A stretch of DNA of 64,000 nucleotides from contig WYBX01000077.1 of the NCBI GenBank assembly GCA_011525695.1, forward strand, positions 1-64,000, in the 5' to 3' direction. Positions 43,119 to 53,045 of the stretch are shown piece after piece. The notes under the pieces were generated by a model that ran no database searches, was not told the origin of the DNA, and saw nothing but the letters and a program-made list of their open reading frames with translations. A program made the position numbers and the translations under genes. Position 1 is the first letter of the stretch; every line of letters starts with the position of its first letter. Source of the stretch: Verrucomicrobiia bacterium. Its GTDB lineage: Bacteria > Verrucomicrobiota > Verrucomicrobiia > Opitutales > Opitutaceae.

Positions 43119-44627
43119 TCAATTTAGCCCGAGATCGGGATCGCCCGTCTCGCGCCGCAGCGCCTGCATCCGCTCGTACAGCCGCCGGATCAGCGCCGCG
43201 GACGCCGGGTCCTGCGCCAGGTCGTTGAGTTCCTGCGGGTCGGCCGCCAGATCGTACAGCTCGAACTGCTCCGGGCTCGTGCTGTACCAGTGGATGAGCT
43301 TGTGGCGGTCGGTCCGGATCCCGCGGAACGGCCGCACCCGGTGCCACCACGGGTATTCGTAATACTCGTACAGCCACTCCGTCCGCCAGCCGGACCCGTC
43401 GCCGGCGAACAGCGGCACGAGGCTGCGACCATGCAGGTTGCCGGGCGCGGCCACCCCGGCAAGCTCCAGCACCGTCGGGGCGAGGTCGAGGTTCAGGGCC
43501 ATCCGCGCGGTGCGGGCCCCCGGCCGGATCCGCTGCGGATGCCGCACCAGCAGCGGAATCCGGATCGATGGCTCGTACATCAGCCGCTTGTCGAGCATCC
43601 CAAACTCGCCCAGGAACATGCCGTTGTCGGAGGTGTAGATGACCGCGGTGTTCCCCGCCAGCCCCTGCCGGTCCAGCGCATCGAGCACCTTCCCGACGTT
43701 GTCGTCGACGCCCAGCAAGCACTGGTAGTAGTTGCGCAGATAGCTGTCGTAGTCGACCGTCTGGTCCGCCTTCCCGATCTGCATGTGGGTGTCGGCCACC
43801 GCGGCGGGCTTCCGGCTGAGATCGTAATCCCAAGTGTCCGGCTTCGGGAACGTGACCCCCGCCAGGGCCTGCTTGAACCGATCCGGCGCGTCCCAGTTGG
43901 CGTGCGGCGCCTTGAACCACAGCAACAGGCAGAACGGCTTGGTGCGGTCCCGCACCGTCTCGAGGAACTTGACCGCGTGGTCGCCCAGCAGATCCGTGAG
44001 GTGTCCAGGGTATTCCTTGTCCTCATAGGGCGCGTCGCCGCCGAAATGCTCCGCGAGGATCGGATTCCGGTACCGGCCCTGACCCTTGAACCCGAAGTAG
44101 TAGTCGTAGCCCCGGTCGCGGTTGTGTGGCGCAAGGTGGGTCTTGCCGACGAAGGCCGTGCAGTAACCGTGCGCCTGCAGGATCTCCGGAAAGGTGATCT
44201 CGCCTCGCGGCATGACCGGCAGCCCGGCCGAGTTGCTCAGATCGACGATGTACTCGTCGCTATAGTGTTCCTGCGGCACCTTCGGCTCGCCGGCGTTGGT
44301 GGTGACGCCGGTGGCGTGGCCGTAGCGTCCCGTCAGGAACGACGCCCGGCTCGGCGCGCAGAGCGAGTTCACGACAAAGGCACGCTCGAACAGTATGCCC
44401 CCGGCCGCAATCCGGTCCATGTTCGGCGTCTTCAGGATCGGATTCCCATACGCGCCCATCGCGCTCCACGCCTGATCATCGGTCATGAACATCACGATGT
44501 TCGGCCGCTCGGCCGCGGCGCCACGGGCGGCGCCGGTCAGCAACAATACGGGCAGCCAGCGGAGCCAGCTGGCCAGCCGGGCTGCGCGACGGGGTTTCCG
44601 ACTCCGCAAATTCTCAAATGGGCTCAT
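43119..44627 (-). CDS. Secreted sulfatase, formylglycine type
   Basis: About 502 residues with a leader (LRWLPVLLLTGAARGAAA). A full active site is visible: MFMTDDQAWSAMGAYGN with Asp50-Asp51, NSLCAPSRASFLTGRYGH with Cys90, VGKTHLAPHNRDRGYDYY, and IYTSDNGMFLGEFGMLDKRL with the Asp-Asn and Lys residues. It removes sulfate from a glycan fragment after export. It ends 15 bases before the GH3 start on the same strand, so the two likely work together. Confidence 0.92.
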   Translation of the reverse strand: MSPFENLRSRKPRRAARLASWLRWLPVLLLTGAARGAAAERPNIVMFMTDDQAWSAMGAYGNPILKTPNMDRIAAGGILFERAFVVNSLCAPSRASFLTGRYGHATGVTTNAGEPKVPQEHYSDEYIVDLSNSAGLPVMPRGEITFPEILQAHGYCTAFVGKTHLAPHNRDRGYDYYFGFKGQGRYRNPILAEHFGGDAPYEDKEYPGHLTDLLGDHAVKFLETVRDRTKPFCLLLWFKAPHANWDAPDRFKQALAGVTFPKPDTWDYDLSRKPAAVADTHMQIGKADQTVDYDSYLRNYYQCLLGVDDNVGKVLDALDRQGLAGNTAVIYTSDNGMFLGEFGMLDKRLMYEPSIRIPLLVRHPQRIRPGARTARMALNLDLAPTVLELAGVAAPGNLHGRSLVPLFAGDGSGWRTEWLYEYYEYPWWHRVRPFRGIRTDRHKLIHWYSTSPEQFELYDLAADPQELNDLAQDPASAALIRRLYERMQALRRETGDPDLGLN

Positions 44628-44682
44628 ACGGAGGAGAAATCACGAATACCCACGGATGTAAGCCTGTTTTCTGAACGCGATT

Positions 44683-46101
44683 TCACCCCTGCGAGAAATC
44701 CACCATCGCCGCCGGCTGCCGAAAACCTTTCGTGTTCCATCCCAGGCAGAGCACGCCGGCCAGCAGCCACACGCCGCCGATCAAGAAGGTCTTCAGCGGC
44801 AGGTTGAGCCAGATGATCAGGCAGATCACGAAACCCGCCAGCGGCGGCAGGAAATCGAGCATGAACCCCCGCGCGGTCCGGCGGGGCGCGCGAAGATAGC
44901 ACTCCACCGCCGCCGCCACGTTCACGCCCATGAACGCGAGGAACGCCCCGAAGTTAATCAGCCGCGCGCACTCACCATAATCGAGCCAGAACGCACCGCC
45001 CAGCGCGAGGATGCCGACAAAGATGAGATTGTAGTTCGGGCTGGCGTGCCGGCGATCGAGGTGCCCGAAGAGCCGGCGTGGAATCACGCCGTCACGGCCC
45101 ATCCCGTACAGCAGCCGGGCCGCCCCCACCTGGCCGGTGATTCCCGAGCCGATGCTCCCGACCAGCAGGATGATCGAGAGCGTCGCATCGAGCATCGGCC
45201 CGCCGACCCGGTTGGCCACGGCCATGATGGCGGTGTCCAGCGCGTTGGTCCGCGCAGCCTCGTCGGTCACGCCGCGGGTGAACGACTCCCAGTCCGGCCA
45301 GGCAAGCTGCGCCAGGTAGACCTGCGCCCCGCTCCAGATCCCGGTGATCACGCAGGTCAGCACGGCGGCGAGCAGCACGTTCCGGCGGGGGTTCTTCACC
45401 TCCTCCGACAACGTCGTCAATCCGTCGAACCCAATATAAGTCAGCGCCGCCAGCGCCGTCGCGGAGCCGATGGCGGACAGCGAGAACGACTCCGCCCGAT
45501 AGAAGGGCCCGCGTTCGAACAATCCACCCACGCCGTCGGCCTGCACGACGTGGCGGATCGCGGCGGCCATGAAATAAAAGACTACGACGCTCATGACGAT
45601 CATGAGCAGCCAATTCACGCGCGAGGTGACCTTGATCCCGTTCAGGTTGATCAGCGTGAAGCCCACGCCGAAGATCACCACCCAGGCATGATAGGGAACC
45701 ACCGGCAGCAGGTGATTGGCCGCGATGCTCGTGAAGATCACACAGAGGATCGGGATGAACAGGTAGTCCATGAACATCGACCAGCCCGCCACGAAGCCGA
45801 GATGAGGATGTAGCCCGCGCCCGACATAGGTGTAAGCCGATCCCGCCGCGGGATAGCGGCTCGCCATCCGCCCGTAGCTGATCGCCGTGAAGATCATCGC
45901 CACCATCGCAATCAGGATGGTGGTGACCGCGTGGCCCCGGGATAGATCGTTGGCATGCCCGAACAGCGGCAGCGCCGCCACCGGCTGGATCAGGATGATG
46001 CCGTAGACGACCAGGTCGCCCAGCGACAGCACCCGGCGCAGACCGCCACCGGCGGCCTGGCGGTCGACCGCCCGTTCGGATGCTGTGGCCGGCGCTTCCA
46101 T
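44683..46101 (-). CDS. APC-superfamily amino acid/polyamine permease
   Basis: About 472 residues with 12 hydrophobic segments. GIILIQPVAALPLFGHAND replaces the common GIGAGIF loop in helix 1, YPAAGSAYTYVGRGLHP and TYIGFDGLTTLSEEVKNP are typical of the putrescine importer (PuuP-like) and related groups, and GSGITGQVGAARLLYGMGRD follows. It probably imports an amine or amino acid. It follows the DegT-type aminotransferase by 6 bases, so an amino compound shared by both is a reasonable inference. Confidence 0.87.
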   Translation of the reverse strand: MEAPATASERAVDRQAAGGGLRRVLSLGDLVVYGIILIQPVAALPLFGHANDLSRGHAVTTILIAMVAMIFTAISYGRMASRYPAAGSAYTYVGRGLHPHLGFVAGWSMFMDYLFIPILCVIFTSIAANHLLPVVPYHAWVVIFGVGFTLINLNGIKVTSRVNWLLMIVMSVVVFYFMAAAIRHVVQADGVGGLFERGPFYRAESFSLSAIGSATALAALTYIGFDGLTTLSEEVKNPRRNVLLAAVLTCVITGIWSGAQVYLAQLAWPDWESFTRGVTDEAARTNALDTAIMAVANRVGGPMLDATLSIILLVGSIGSGITGQVGAARLLYGMGRDGVIPRRLFGHLDRRHASPNYNLIFVGILALGGAFWLDYGECARLINFGAFLAFMGVNVAAAVECYLRAPRRTARGFMLDFLPPLAGFVICLIIWLNLPLKTFLIGGVWLLAGVLCLGWNTKGFRQPAAMVDFSQG

Positions 46102-46107
46102 CCCGGC

Positions 46108-47313
46108 TCAGGCGGTGACCGGCTGGCTGGCCTCGCAGACGGCGACGAAGCGCTTCGCCGCGGCCTCGATCTCCTCGTCCGTGGAATCGATGTTGATGCC
46201 CCAGCCTGCGCCGAGCCCGCCATCGACCACGCCCACGCTGAGGTTCATCGCGCGGGCCAGGATGTCGTCGGTCCTCGGGTACGAGCCCGGCCGGTGCGGC
46301 CGGCCCAGCGACTGCAGATGCCGCAGGACGTGCTCCATGTTGGCATAGACGTGCCATCCGCTCCGATCGACGGTCTTCTGGCCCAGGACGGAGGTCACCT
46401 TCGCCGCCTGCTCCCGCGTCTCGAAGAGCACGGTGCAGAGGGTGGCGCAGTCGCCATCCGGGTCGTTCAGCGTCCGGAAGCGGAAACCCGGCGCGCCGGC
46501 AATCAGCGCCTTGAACCGGCTGCGCTTGGCGCGGAGCGTGGCCACAATCCGGTCGAGCTTGCGCAGCTGGGCCAGCCCGACCGCGGCCGTCATCTCGTTG
46601 ATCCGGAAATTGAGCCCGAGGACGCTGCGCGCGCCGACCTCGACGCCGAACCGGAGCGGTTTGTGCCCTTGATCGTGCATCCCGAACGCCGCCTCGTACA
46701 ACGCCCGATCCTGGGTGACGATCAAGCCGCCATCGCCGCTGTTGATCGTCTTGAAAACATTGAGCGAGAAGGTGCCGATATCACCGATCGTGCCGACCTT
46801 CCGGCCGTGATACGACGCTCCCGCCGCCTGGCAGCAGTCCTCGATCACGCGGAGCCCGTGCCGGCGGGCGATGGCCATGATCGGATCCATGGCGCAGGGA
46901 TTGCCCAGCATGTGGACCGGCATGATCGCCCGGGTGCGCGGCGTAATCCGGTGCTCGATGTCCGCCGGATCGAGCGTGAGGCTCTCGTCGATCTCCGCCA
47001 GCACGGGCACCAGCCCCAGGAAGAGGCAGGTGCTGTAGCACGCCACGAAGGTGTACGCCGGTACGATCACCTCGTCGCCGGGTTCGAGTTGCAGCGCGGC
47101 AAGCGCCGCCACCAGTGACGCCGTGCCCGATGTGGTGGCGAGCGCATGCGCCGTCCCGCAGTAGGCCGCGAACTCCTGTTCGAGCGTTGCCGCCCGGTGC
47201 AGGAAACGCGGATCGGTCTCGCTGCCATAGCGAAACAGATGCCCGCCCCGCATCACCTCCATCACCGCATCCATCTCCTCACGACCCATCCAGTAAGCGC
47301 CCGGTCCCGGCAT
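46108..47313 (-). CDS. DegT/DnrJ/EryC1/StrS-family aminotransferase
   Basis: About 401 residues of fold-type I PLP enzyme. VIEDCCQAAGA holds the PLP Asp159, and TFSLNVFKTINSGDGGLIVT places the Schiff-base Lys188. HALATTSGTASLVAALAAL is the phosphate-binding region and LGLNFRINEMTAAVGLAQL is conserved in the family. Members transfer amino groups to keto-sugars (or act as dehydratases); no sugar-nucleotide genes lie nearby, so the substrate is unclear. It starts an operon with the APC permease. Confidence 0.88.
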   Translation of the reverse strand: MPGPGAYWMGREEMDAVMEVMRGGHLFRYGSETDPRFLHRAATLEQEFAAYCGTAHALATTSGTASLVAALAALQLEPGDEVIVPAYTFVACYSTCLFLGLVPVLAEIDESLTLDPADIEHRITPRTRAIMPVHMLGNPCAMDPIMAIARRHGLRVIEDCCQAAGASYHGRKVGTIGDIGTFSLNVFKTINSGDGGLIVTQDRALYEAAFGMHDQGHKPLRFGVEVGARSVLGLNFRINEMTAAVGLAQLRKLDRIVATLRAKRSRFKALIAGAPGFRFRTLNDPDGDCATLCTVLFETREQAAKVTSVLGQKTVDRSGWHVYANMEHVLRHLQSLGRPHRPGSYPRTDDILARAMNLSVGVVDGGLGAGWGINIDSTDEEIEAAAKRFVAVCEASQPVTA

Positions 47314-47572
47314 GGTGTTCCTTTGGTTGGTGGTCTTGGTGCCCGGCCGGCCCGGGACTCGACCGGGTGGCGGTCCTGCGAGTCCGCGGCGTCGCGGCGA
47401 GCCGGGGCAGTTCCTACCAAAAGAACGGAAGCCAGGCTCCGCGGGTATTGGCGGCTGCTACGCGTGGATTGCGAGCCTCGCCGGGAGTCGGCCGGGCGCC
47501 GGTCGAGCGGGGTCCAACCTCCAGTGTGGTCACCGCAATGATGCCCGCGTGGGGAGCCAAATCCGGCGGAGG

Positions 47573-48355
47573 TTACTGCCGATCGGAACCCCGCCTGTCC
47601 GCCTCGGCGGCGATCCCGCGGAAGATCGCGCGCGCCTCGTCGTAGGCGCTCGCGGCCGCGGCCCGCTCGGCCGGCGCAATCCTGCCTTCGCGCACCCGCC
47701 ACAACTGGTCAATGCAGCCCAGCGCCCATTCCGCACTCTCTCGCGACGCCCGGATCGGCCTGCCCGCGACGATCACGTTCACCGGGTTCGTGTGCAGCTG
47801 TGGGAACTGCCGCAACGCCACCCAGCTGCTTTGCCCGATCGGCACGGCAAACTCCACAGCATGCTCGGCGCCGTCCGCTGGGACCTCGCGCGTCGCAACG
47901 ACCCGTCCGTTCACCACCAGTTCGACGAGCCGCCTGCCCTGCTGATACCGGGGATCGAGTGCCTGCGCCTCGCGCTTGAGAATCGTGTCGCCAACGTGAC
48001 GCCGGCCGCCGACCGGCATGACCGCACCATATATGGGCTCCAGCGGAGTCTCGGGCGAGAACGCCACCGTGGCCCGCACGCTGACCGTGCCGGGGCGGTC
48101 CACGGCCACCTCGTCGCCGGCGCTCCGGCCGTCCACCGTGAACGCCAGCGCATGCGCATAGCCGTCGCTGACGTAGCTGCGGCCCCGGGCGAGCCCGTCG
48201 ACCCACGCCGCATAGTCGAGCTTCGTCACGTGGCCGAGCTGGACATACGTCCGGCCCTGGCCCACCCGCGTGCCGCTCATGCAGGGAAAATCCGTCTCCC
48301 CGCCGGCTTTCAACGGAAAACCGCAGTTCAGCAGGGATGAACGCGTCGCCGCCGG
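47573..48355 (-). pseudogene. 5'-truncated CehA/McbA-like metallohydrolase fragment
   Basis: The frame is open from just after a TGA at 48356-48358 and its first residues (LLNCGFPLKAGGETDFPCMS) look like the middle of a CehA/McbA-type protein; LDYAAWVDGLARGRSYVSDG and the C-terminal beta domain follow. The N-terminal PHP-like half with the metal ligands is missing. The only starts are a TTG at 48313 or an internal ATG, neither with a good ribosome site. It lies 18 bases after the stop of the PucC-like gene. The following 259 bases (47314-47572) hold no gene I can support. Confidence 0.7.
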
Positions 48356-48373
48356 TCACGCCGCTGCGATCCA

Positions 48374-49708
48374 CTAATCTCCGGGCTCGGAATCACGTTG
48401 GGTCCTCCGGGCCTCCGCCACCGGAACACCCGCAAATTCCGCCTGGGCCCGGGTCCGGGCGGAACTCAGCCGCCACGAAAGCGCGAGCGCAATGATCAAC
48501 AAGGCCACTTCGAACCCGAACAGCCCGGTGTAGGCGACCAGGGCGTTTCCGGTCAGGATCCGCAACAAATCGACGATCGCGCCGCCCATCAGACTCCCGA
48601 CCGCATGGCCCGCCATATTGGCCATGCCCCAGACTCCCATCAGCAACCCGGCCCGTTCCGGCGTCGTGAACTCCACGACGCTCGCGAGCATTCCTGCTCC
48701 CGTGAGCCCCGCGCAAAAACCAAGCCCGAGCACCATCCACCGGAAACTCCCGGGAGCGCCAGCCAGCCCCGCGATTCCGACGGCGCTGAATACCAGGATG
48801 CTCAGCCCGAGCCCGATCCGCATCAGCCGTAGCGCTCCCAGCCAGCGCAGAATCAGCGTCCCCGACAGGAGCATCGCGATCAGCACCCCAAGTCCCCAGA
48901 ACATCGTCAGCCGGGTCGTCTGCCCGACGCTCATGCCGAGCACGAGGGCCCCGTACGGCTCGAGCAGCACATCCTGCGCGAGCGTCCCCGTGAACGTGAA
49001 AACCACCACGACGAAAAGCCTCCGCACCTGCGGATCCGACAGCACGTAATCGCGCAGCACCTGTGAAAATGGTTTTTCCCCCGCCCGGCCGGCACGCTGG
49101 GCGACCGACTCCCGGCTCTCCTGCCCCGGGCCGGCCACGAGCGTCAGCAGGATCACCGCAATCGCCACGCCGCCTGCGACGCCCAGCATCCTCTCGGGGT
49201 TGTAGTGCTCCATCGCCCGGCCGAGAAGCCCCGCGCCGGCCACGCTTCCAAGCAGCGTGACCACCTCATACAGCGTCATCGCCCGAGCCCGCCGGTCGCC
49301 GGTGAATTTTTCCGCCACCAGCGCATGATAACTGTTGTGGGCGAGATTCCGCCCAACGCCATACACCAGGAATGCCGCCGCTCCCCATGCGGCAAAGATC
49401 GAGAGTTCGGCACCATGCCATCGGGTCACCAGGCCAACCGCGTACACGCCGAAGCCGATGAGGACAGCGCCCAGCAACAGGTAGGGCTCCCGCCGCCGTC
49501 CGAAAATCGGATGCACGTCCCCGCAATGGCCGAACCAGAGCCGCAGCGGGGAAAGCGCCAGCGGGATCGCGAACAGCACCGCGACCAACGTAGCTGGAAT
49601 GCCCAGTTCGGCGATCATCACCCGGTTCAGCGTCCCGCCGATCAAAACCCCGCACAGCCCGTACGCGACGGGAAAGGCCGCAAGCCTCACATGATGCGCC
49701 AGCGCCAT
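48374..49708 (-). CDS. PucC/LhaA-family MFS protein
   Basis: About 444 residues with 12 membrane segments from the ATG at 49708. GGTLNRVMIAELGIPATLV and AIPLALSPLRLWFGHCGDVH are the hallmark N-terminal region of the PucC (BCD) family, and LAQDVLLEPYGALVLGMSVG is equally typical. In phototrophs these proteins deliver or assemble bacteriochlorophyll complexes, but no pigment or reaction-centre genes are here. It follows the ABC ATPase by 16 bases, so it is probably part of that membrane system with some other cargo. Confidence 0.85.
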   Translation of the reverse strand: MALAHHVRLAAFPVAYGLCGVLIGGTLNRVMIAELGIPATLVAVLFAIPLALSPLRLWFGHCGDVHPIFGRRREPYLLLGAVLIGFGVYAVGLVTRWHGAELSIFAAWGAAAFLVYGVGRNLAHNSYHALVAEKFTGDRRARAMTLYEVVTLLGSVAGAGLLGRAMEHYNPERMLGVAGGVAIAVILLTLVAGPGQESRESVAQRAGRAGEKPFSQVLRDYVLSDPQVRRLFVVVVFTFTGTLAQDVLLEPYGALVLGMSVGQTTRLTMFWGLGVLIAMLLSGTLILRWLGALRLMRIGLGLSILVFSAVGIAGLAGAPGSFRWMVLGLGFCAGLTGAGMLASVVEFTTPERAGLLMGVWGMANMAGHAVGSLMGGAIVDLLRILTGNALVAYTGLFGFEVALLIIALALSWRLSSARTRAQAEFAGVPVAEARRTQRDSEPGD

Positions 49709-49724
49709 GGGAAATCGCAGTCGC

Positions 49725-50378
49725 TCAACTCCGCCGCAGCCGCACGACCCGGTCGGCATGCCGCACCGATTCCTCGTCATGCGAAACCAGCAGGACCGCA
49801 CCGCCGCTGCGTGCGAACTCCACGAGATGCCGGAGGACGATGCCGGCATTTTCGCGATCGAGATTGCCGGTGGGTTCGTCCGCGAGCAGCAGCTTGGGCC
49901 GGTTCAACAAAGCCCGCGCAAGGGCGGTCCGTTGGCGCTCGCCGGTGCTGAGTTCACCCGGCACATGCAATCGGCGGGAGTGCAGTCCGAAATGCGCCAC
50001 CAGTTCCTCCGCCCGCTCGCGCCCATCCGGGTTCCCGGCCGCCAGCGCCGGCGCAAGGACATTGTCGATCACGCTGAGGTAGGGAATGAGATGGAATTGC
50101 TGGAAGACGAAGCCGAGGCGGCTGGCCCGGAATGCCGCGCGCCGATCGGCGCCCAGCGCATAGGGATCCTGCCGATCCAGCAGCACGCGCCCCTGCGTCG
50201 GTGCCAGCAGACCGCCGGAGATGAGCAGTAGCGTCGTCTTGCCGCAGCCGCTGGGCCCCTGGACGGCGGTGAACTCGCCCGGGGCCAGCGACAGACTGAT
50301 CCCGTCGAGCGCCCGGACCTCGCCGGTCCGCCCGGTGCGGTAGGTCTTCCCGATGCCGGTGAGTTCGAGCAGAGCCAT
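49725..50378 (-). CDS. ABC transporter ATP-binding protein (LolD/MacB type)
   Basis: About 217 residues from the ATG at 50378 (MALLELTGIGKTYRTG). Walker A QGPSGCGKTTLL, signature LSTGERQRTALARAL and Walker B LLLADEPTGNLD are complete, and FVFQQFHLIPYLSVIDNVL is typical of the LolD/MacB/FtsE group, which drives FtsX-like permeases that move lipids, lipoproteins or peptides. The start is 4 bases after the permease stop. It lies between the permease and the PucC-like gene in one operon. Confidence 0.92.
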   Translation of the reverse strand: MALLELTGIGKTYRTGRTGEVRALDGISLSLAPGEFTAVQGPSGCGKTTLLLISGGLLAPTQGRVLLDRQDPYALGADRRAAFRASRLGFVFQQFHLIPYLSVIDNVLAPALAAGNPDGRERAEELVAHFGLHSRRLHVPGELSTGERQRTALARALLNRPKLLLADEPTGNLDRENAGIVLRHLVEFARSGGAVLLVSHDEESVRHADRVVRLRRS

Positions 50379-50382
50379 GGGA

Positions 50383-51663
50383 TCAGGTCTCCTGCAGCAC
50401 GTTGGCCGGATCCTGGCGGGCCGCCCAGAGCGCCGGTATCCACGATCCAAACACCGCCAGCAGCAGCGCGGCCCCGGCGGCGACCGCCATCAGCCCGAGG
50501 TCGGGCCCCGGCCAACCGGCCGCGGGCGCATCCTCCGCACCGGCGCTCCAAAATGCACCGCCCCAGGCCCCGAGGAGATACCCCAACAGCGCGCCGAGCA
50601 GCCCCAGGATCGCGGCCTTGCCGAGGAAAATCGTCATGATCTGTCCCGCCCGATAGCCGATCGCGCGCAGAATGCCGATCTCCGCCCGGCGATCCCGGAC
50701 ATTGCCGAAGGCCAGGAAGCCGATCCAAAGGAGGCAGCCCGTGAACACGACCGGCACCAGCACGGCGGCGAACCGCTCATGCTGCCGGCGCAGCTGGAGC
50801 CGGCTCGCCACCTCCAACTGCAGCGCCGCGACCGCGTTTTCCTGCGCCCGGGAACGGGCCTCCGCCCGGGCCAGTGCCGGCGGACCGCGCTCGATCACCT
50901 GGGTCCCCGGCAGGATTCCCATCACCTCCTGCCGGATGGCCGGCAGCCGCTCGCCGGCACAATGGCATTCCAACGCGAGGATCGCATGGATCAGGTTCTT
51001 CATCCCGAGCAGCTCCTGCGCCTCCGCCAGGTGGATCCAGACGGTGCTGTCATCCGCCGTGCCCCGCTCGTCGTGGGCCTTGAGCACGGTGAACTCCCGG
51101 CCCAGCAAGGTCACCTTCTCGCCCGGTTGCAGCTTCAGCCGCTGCTGGATCTGGTAGCCGAGCACGATCCGGCCCGGCGGGACCGCGTCCAGGAGCGGCT
51201 TCTTCGGATCCGCGTGCAGGATGGGAACCTCGCCGCGGGTGCCCTGCAGAATGATCGGGATGTTCTGCTCCGGCCAGGTGAGCCTTCTCACCACGCTCGG
51301 CAGCAGGTGGTTCACCGTCACAATCTTCGAATGCGCCAGGCGATTGACGTACTCCTCCGGCATCGCGCTGGAAAGCCCGCCTTCCAGGTGCAATTCGTTC
51401 AAGTCCTGATCCTGCGGCACGATCAGCAGATTGAATCCCAGCCCGAGGGTAATCTTCCGCATGGCCTCCTGCAGTTCGGCACCGGCAGCCTCGACCTCCC
51501 GCTGCTTCGCGGCCAGGAGCCGGGCGGTGTCGCGTTCGTCAGCCTGCAGCAGCGTCCAGGCGCCCGCCAGGCACGCCACGGCAATCACCACCGAAAGCAG
51601 GCTGAACAGGAAGTTCAGCTTCCGGTGCACCATCTCGCGGACAATCAACTTCCAGAGGCTCAT
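50383..51663 (-). CDS. FtsX/MacB-type ABC transporter permease
   Basis: About 426 residues. One N-terminal helix (NFLFSLLSVVIAVACLAGAW) is followed by a large periplasmic part with a coiled-coil-like stretch (residues 40-70), the segment GLGFNLLIVPQDQDLNEL, and a CxC (LECHC) near residue 225. The C-terminal FtsX domain holds GFLAFGNVRDRRAEIGILRA and two more helices. The topology fits a mechanotransmission transporter rather than an importer. The unusual periplasmic domain differs from LolC/E and MacB, so cargo is unknown. Confidence 0.87.
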   Translation of the reverse strand: MSLWKLIVREMVHRKLNFLFSLLSVVIAVACLAGAWTLLQADERDTARLLAAKQREVEAAGAELQEAMRKITLGLGFNLLIVPQDQDLNELHLEGGLSSAMPEEYVNRLAHSKIVTVNHLLPSVVRRLTWPEQNIPIILQGTRGEVPILHADPKKPLLDAVPPGRIVLGYQIQQRLKLQPGEKVTLLGREFTVLKAHDERGTADDSTVWIHLAEAQELLGMKNLIHAILALECHCAGERLPAIRQEVMGILPGTQVIERGPPALARAEARSRAQENAVAALQLEVASRLQLRRQHERFAAVLVPVVFTGCLLWIGFLAFGNVRDRRAEIGILRAIGYRAGQIMTIFLGKAAILGLLGALLGYLLGAWGGAFWSAGAEDAPAAGWPGPDLGLMAVAAGAALLLAVFGSWIPALWAARQDPANVLQET

Positions 51664-51684
51664 GGCGTCATTTCGGTCGGAGCT

Positions 51685-52905
51685 TCATCCGCGCTGCCGC
51701 AACAGCCACCAGGTGACGGCCAGCAGGATCATCGCGCCCAGCCCGCCCACCCACATCAACCCGTGCACCATTGCCGACCGCGCGCCGCCGGATCCGGCGG
51801 CTGCGGCGGCCGCGACCGCCGCGGAGGGCCCCGGCTGGACCGAGGTGGCCGGCTGCGCCGCCGCCGGCACCCGGGACCGAGCGTCGGCAACGGCCTGGCT
51901 GGCGGTGAATCCGGCGATGCCTGCAAGCGCCGGCACTTCCTGGCTGCTGGCGATCAGCGGCTCGACCAGCCGGTCCCAGTCGACCGCCATCAGTAGATCG
52001 CTCCCGGGATTCTCCTCCTTGACGACGCATGAGCACGCCCCCGTCAGGAAGCCGGCGGCTTCGTCAATCATCGCGTTGCTGATCCCCCGGCCGACCAGCG
52101 CGTAGAGCACCCGGCCCTGGCCAAAGATCGGAAACACGATCGGCTCGCGCCGCTCCGCCAAATCAGTCTCCAAACCGAGCAGCATGCCCACCAAAACGCT
52201 TTCCTCCGGGTCCTGCCGCGAGACCCGCAGCATCGAAAAGTCGACCTTCAGCTTTTCCGCGGGCTTTTCCGGCGCTTCCTCCCGGAGATCGGCCGGATCC
52301 AGTTCCGGAAGCTCCATCGTCTCCTCCAGGTGTCGCAGCCGGCGCTCCAGCAGTTCCGCCGCCTGTGTATCCGCGCTTCCATCACCTGACTCGACCAGTA
52401 CCCATACGGCACTCTCGCCCCCCAGCAGCCTCCGGCCGATCTCACGCCGCAGCGGGGAGTCCAGCAACTGCGCCACCGTCGCTCCCGTCAGCGGCCCAAT
52501 CCATGCCGGTTCCGGCAGCCGCAGTCCCGCCGGATACAGGAGCACCATCGCCGGCAATCGCGTGATGGTTGCGTACTGCTGCCACCAGCGCAGCAACTCC
52601 GGTTCGACCGGTTTCGCCGCCAGATCCACCGTCCGGACCGCCAGGTTCGCGGCAGGTTTGCCCGCGAGGCCGTCACGGCCCAAATCCCGGACCCAGCCTT
52701 CAGCCTCGGAGTCCAGCGCCCCGTCATGAAAGACGATCAGCCGGTAATCATCCGGCGCCCAGCGCTCCAGGGCATAGCGAAACACCGGGACGGAACAGGC
52801 GACGGCCGTCGCGGCGCCGACAGCCAGCAGAACCACGCACGGGACGAGATAGCGTAGCCCCAATCCGTTTCGTATCCGCCTGGCGGACGACGCAGCGGTC
52901 GTCAT
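51685..52905 (-). CDS. Membrane-anchored protein of unknown function in the PQQ/ABC cluster
   Basis: About 406 residues from the ATG at 52905, preferred for its AAGAAGG ribosome site; the frame opens as far as 53043. An N-terminal helix (LVPCVVLLAVGAATAVACSV) ends in CSVPVFRYALERW. A central region has thioredoxin-like flavour (TRLPAMVLLYPAG) and an acidic stretch (ETMELPELDPADLREEAPE). A low-complexity Ala/Pro linker leads to a C-terminal helix (LMWVGGLGAMILLAVTWWLL) and a positively charged tail. I do not recognise a named family. Its place between the propeller fusion and the ABC permease suggests it couples the two across the periplasm. Confidence 0.8.
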   Translation of the reverse strand: MTTAASSARRIRNGLGLRYLVPCVVLLAVGAATAVACSVPVFRYALERWAPDDYRLIVFHDGALDSEAEGWVRDLGRDGLAGKPAANLAVRTVDLAAKPVEPELLRWWQQYATITRLPAMVLLYPAGLRLPEPAWIGPLTGATVAQLLDSPLRREIGRRLLGGESAVWVLVESGDGSADTQAAELLERRLRHLEETMELPELDPADLREEAPEKPAEKLKVDFSMLRVSRQDPEESVLVGMLLGLETDLAERREPIVFPIFGQGRVLYALVGRGISNAMIDEAAGFLTGACSCVVKEENPGSDLLMAVDWDRLVEPLIASSQEVPALAGIAGFTASQAVADARSRVPAAAQPATSVQPGPSAAVAAAAAAGSGGARSAMVHGLMWVGGLGAMILLAVTWWLLRQRG

Positions 52906-53045
52906 TCCGTCGACCTTCTTCCCTTGGAGGGCCGGGCTCCGCCCCGGCCGCATCGATCCTACGGACGCACCGTCTGCCATCCCCGCCAGTCGGGCGGGCG
53001 ATGCCGTATTCTCCCGTCTCCCGTCTGTGGTTGAATACGCCATGG

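Noticed and set aside
42169..43920. 583-codon minus-strand ORF across two genes
   Set aside because: It overlaps the sulfatase and GH3 genes in another frame and has Gly/Arg/Ala-biased sequence with no domain.
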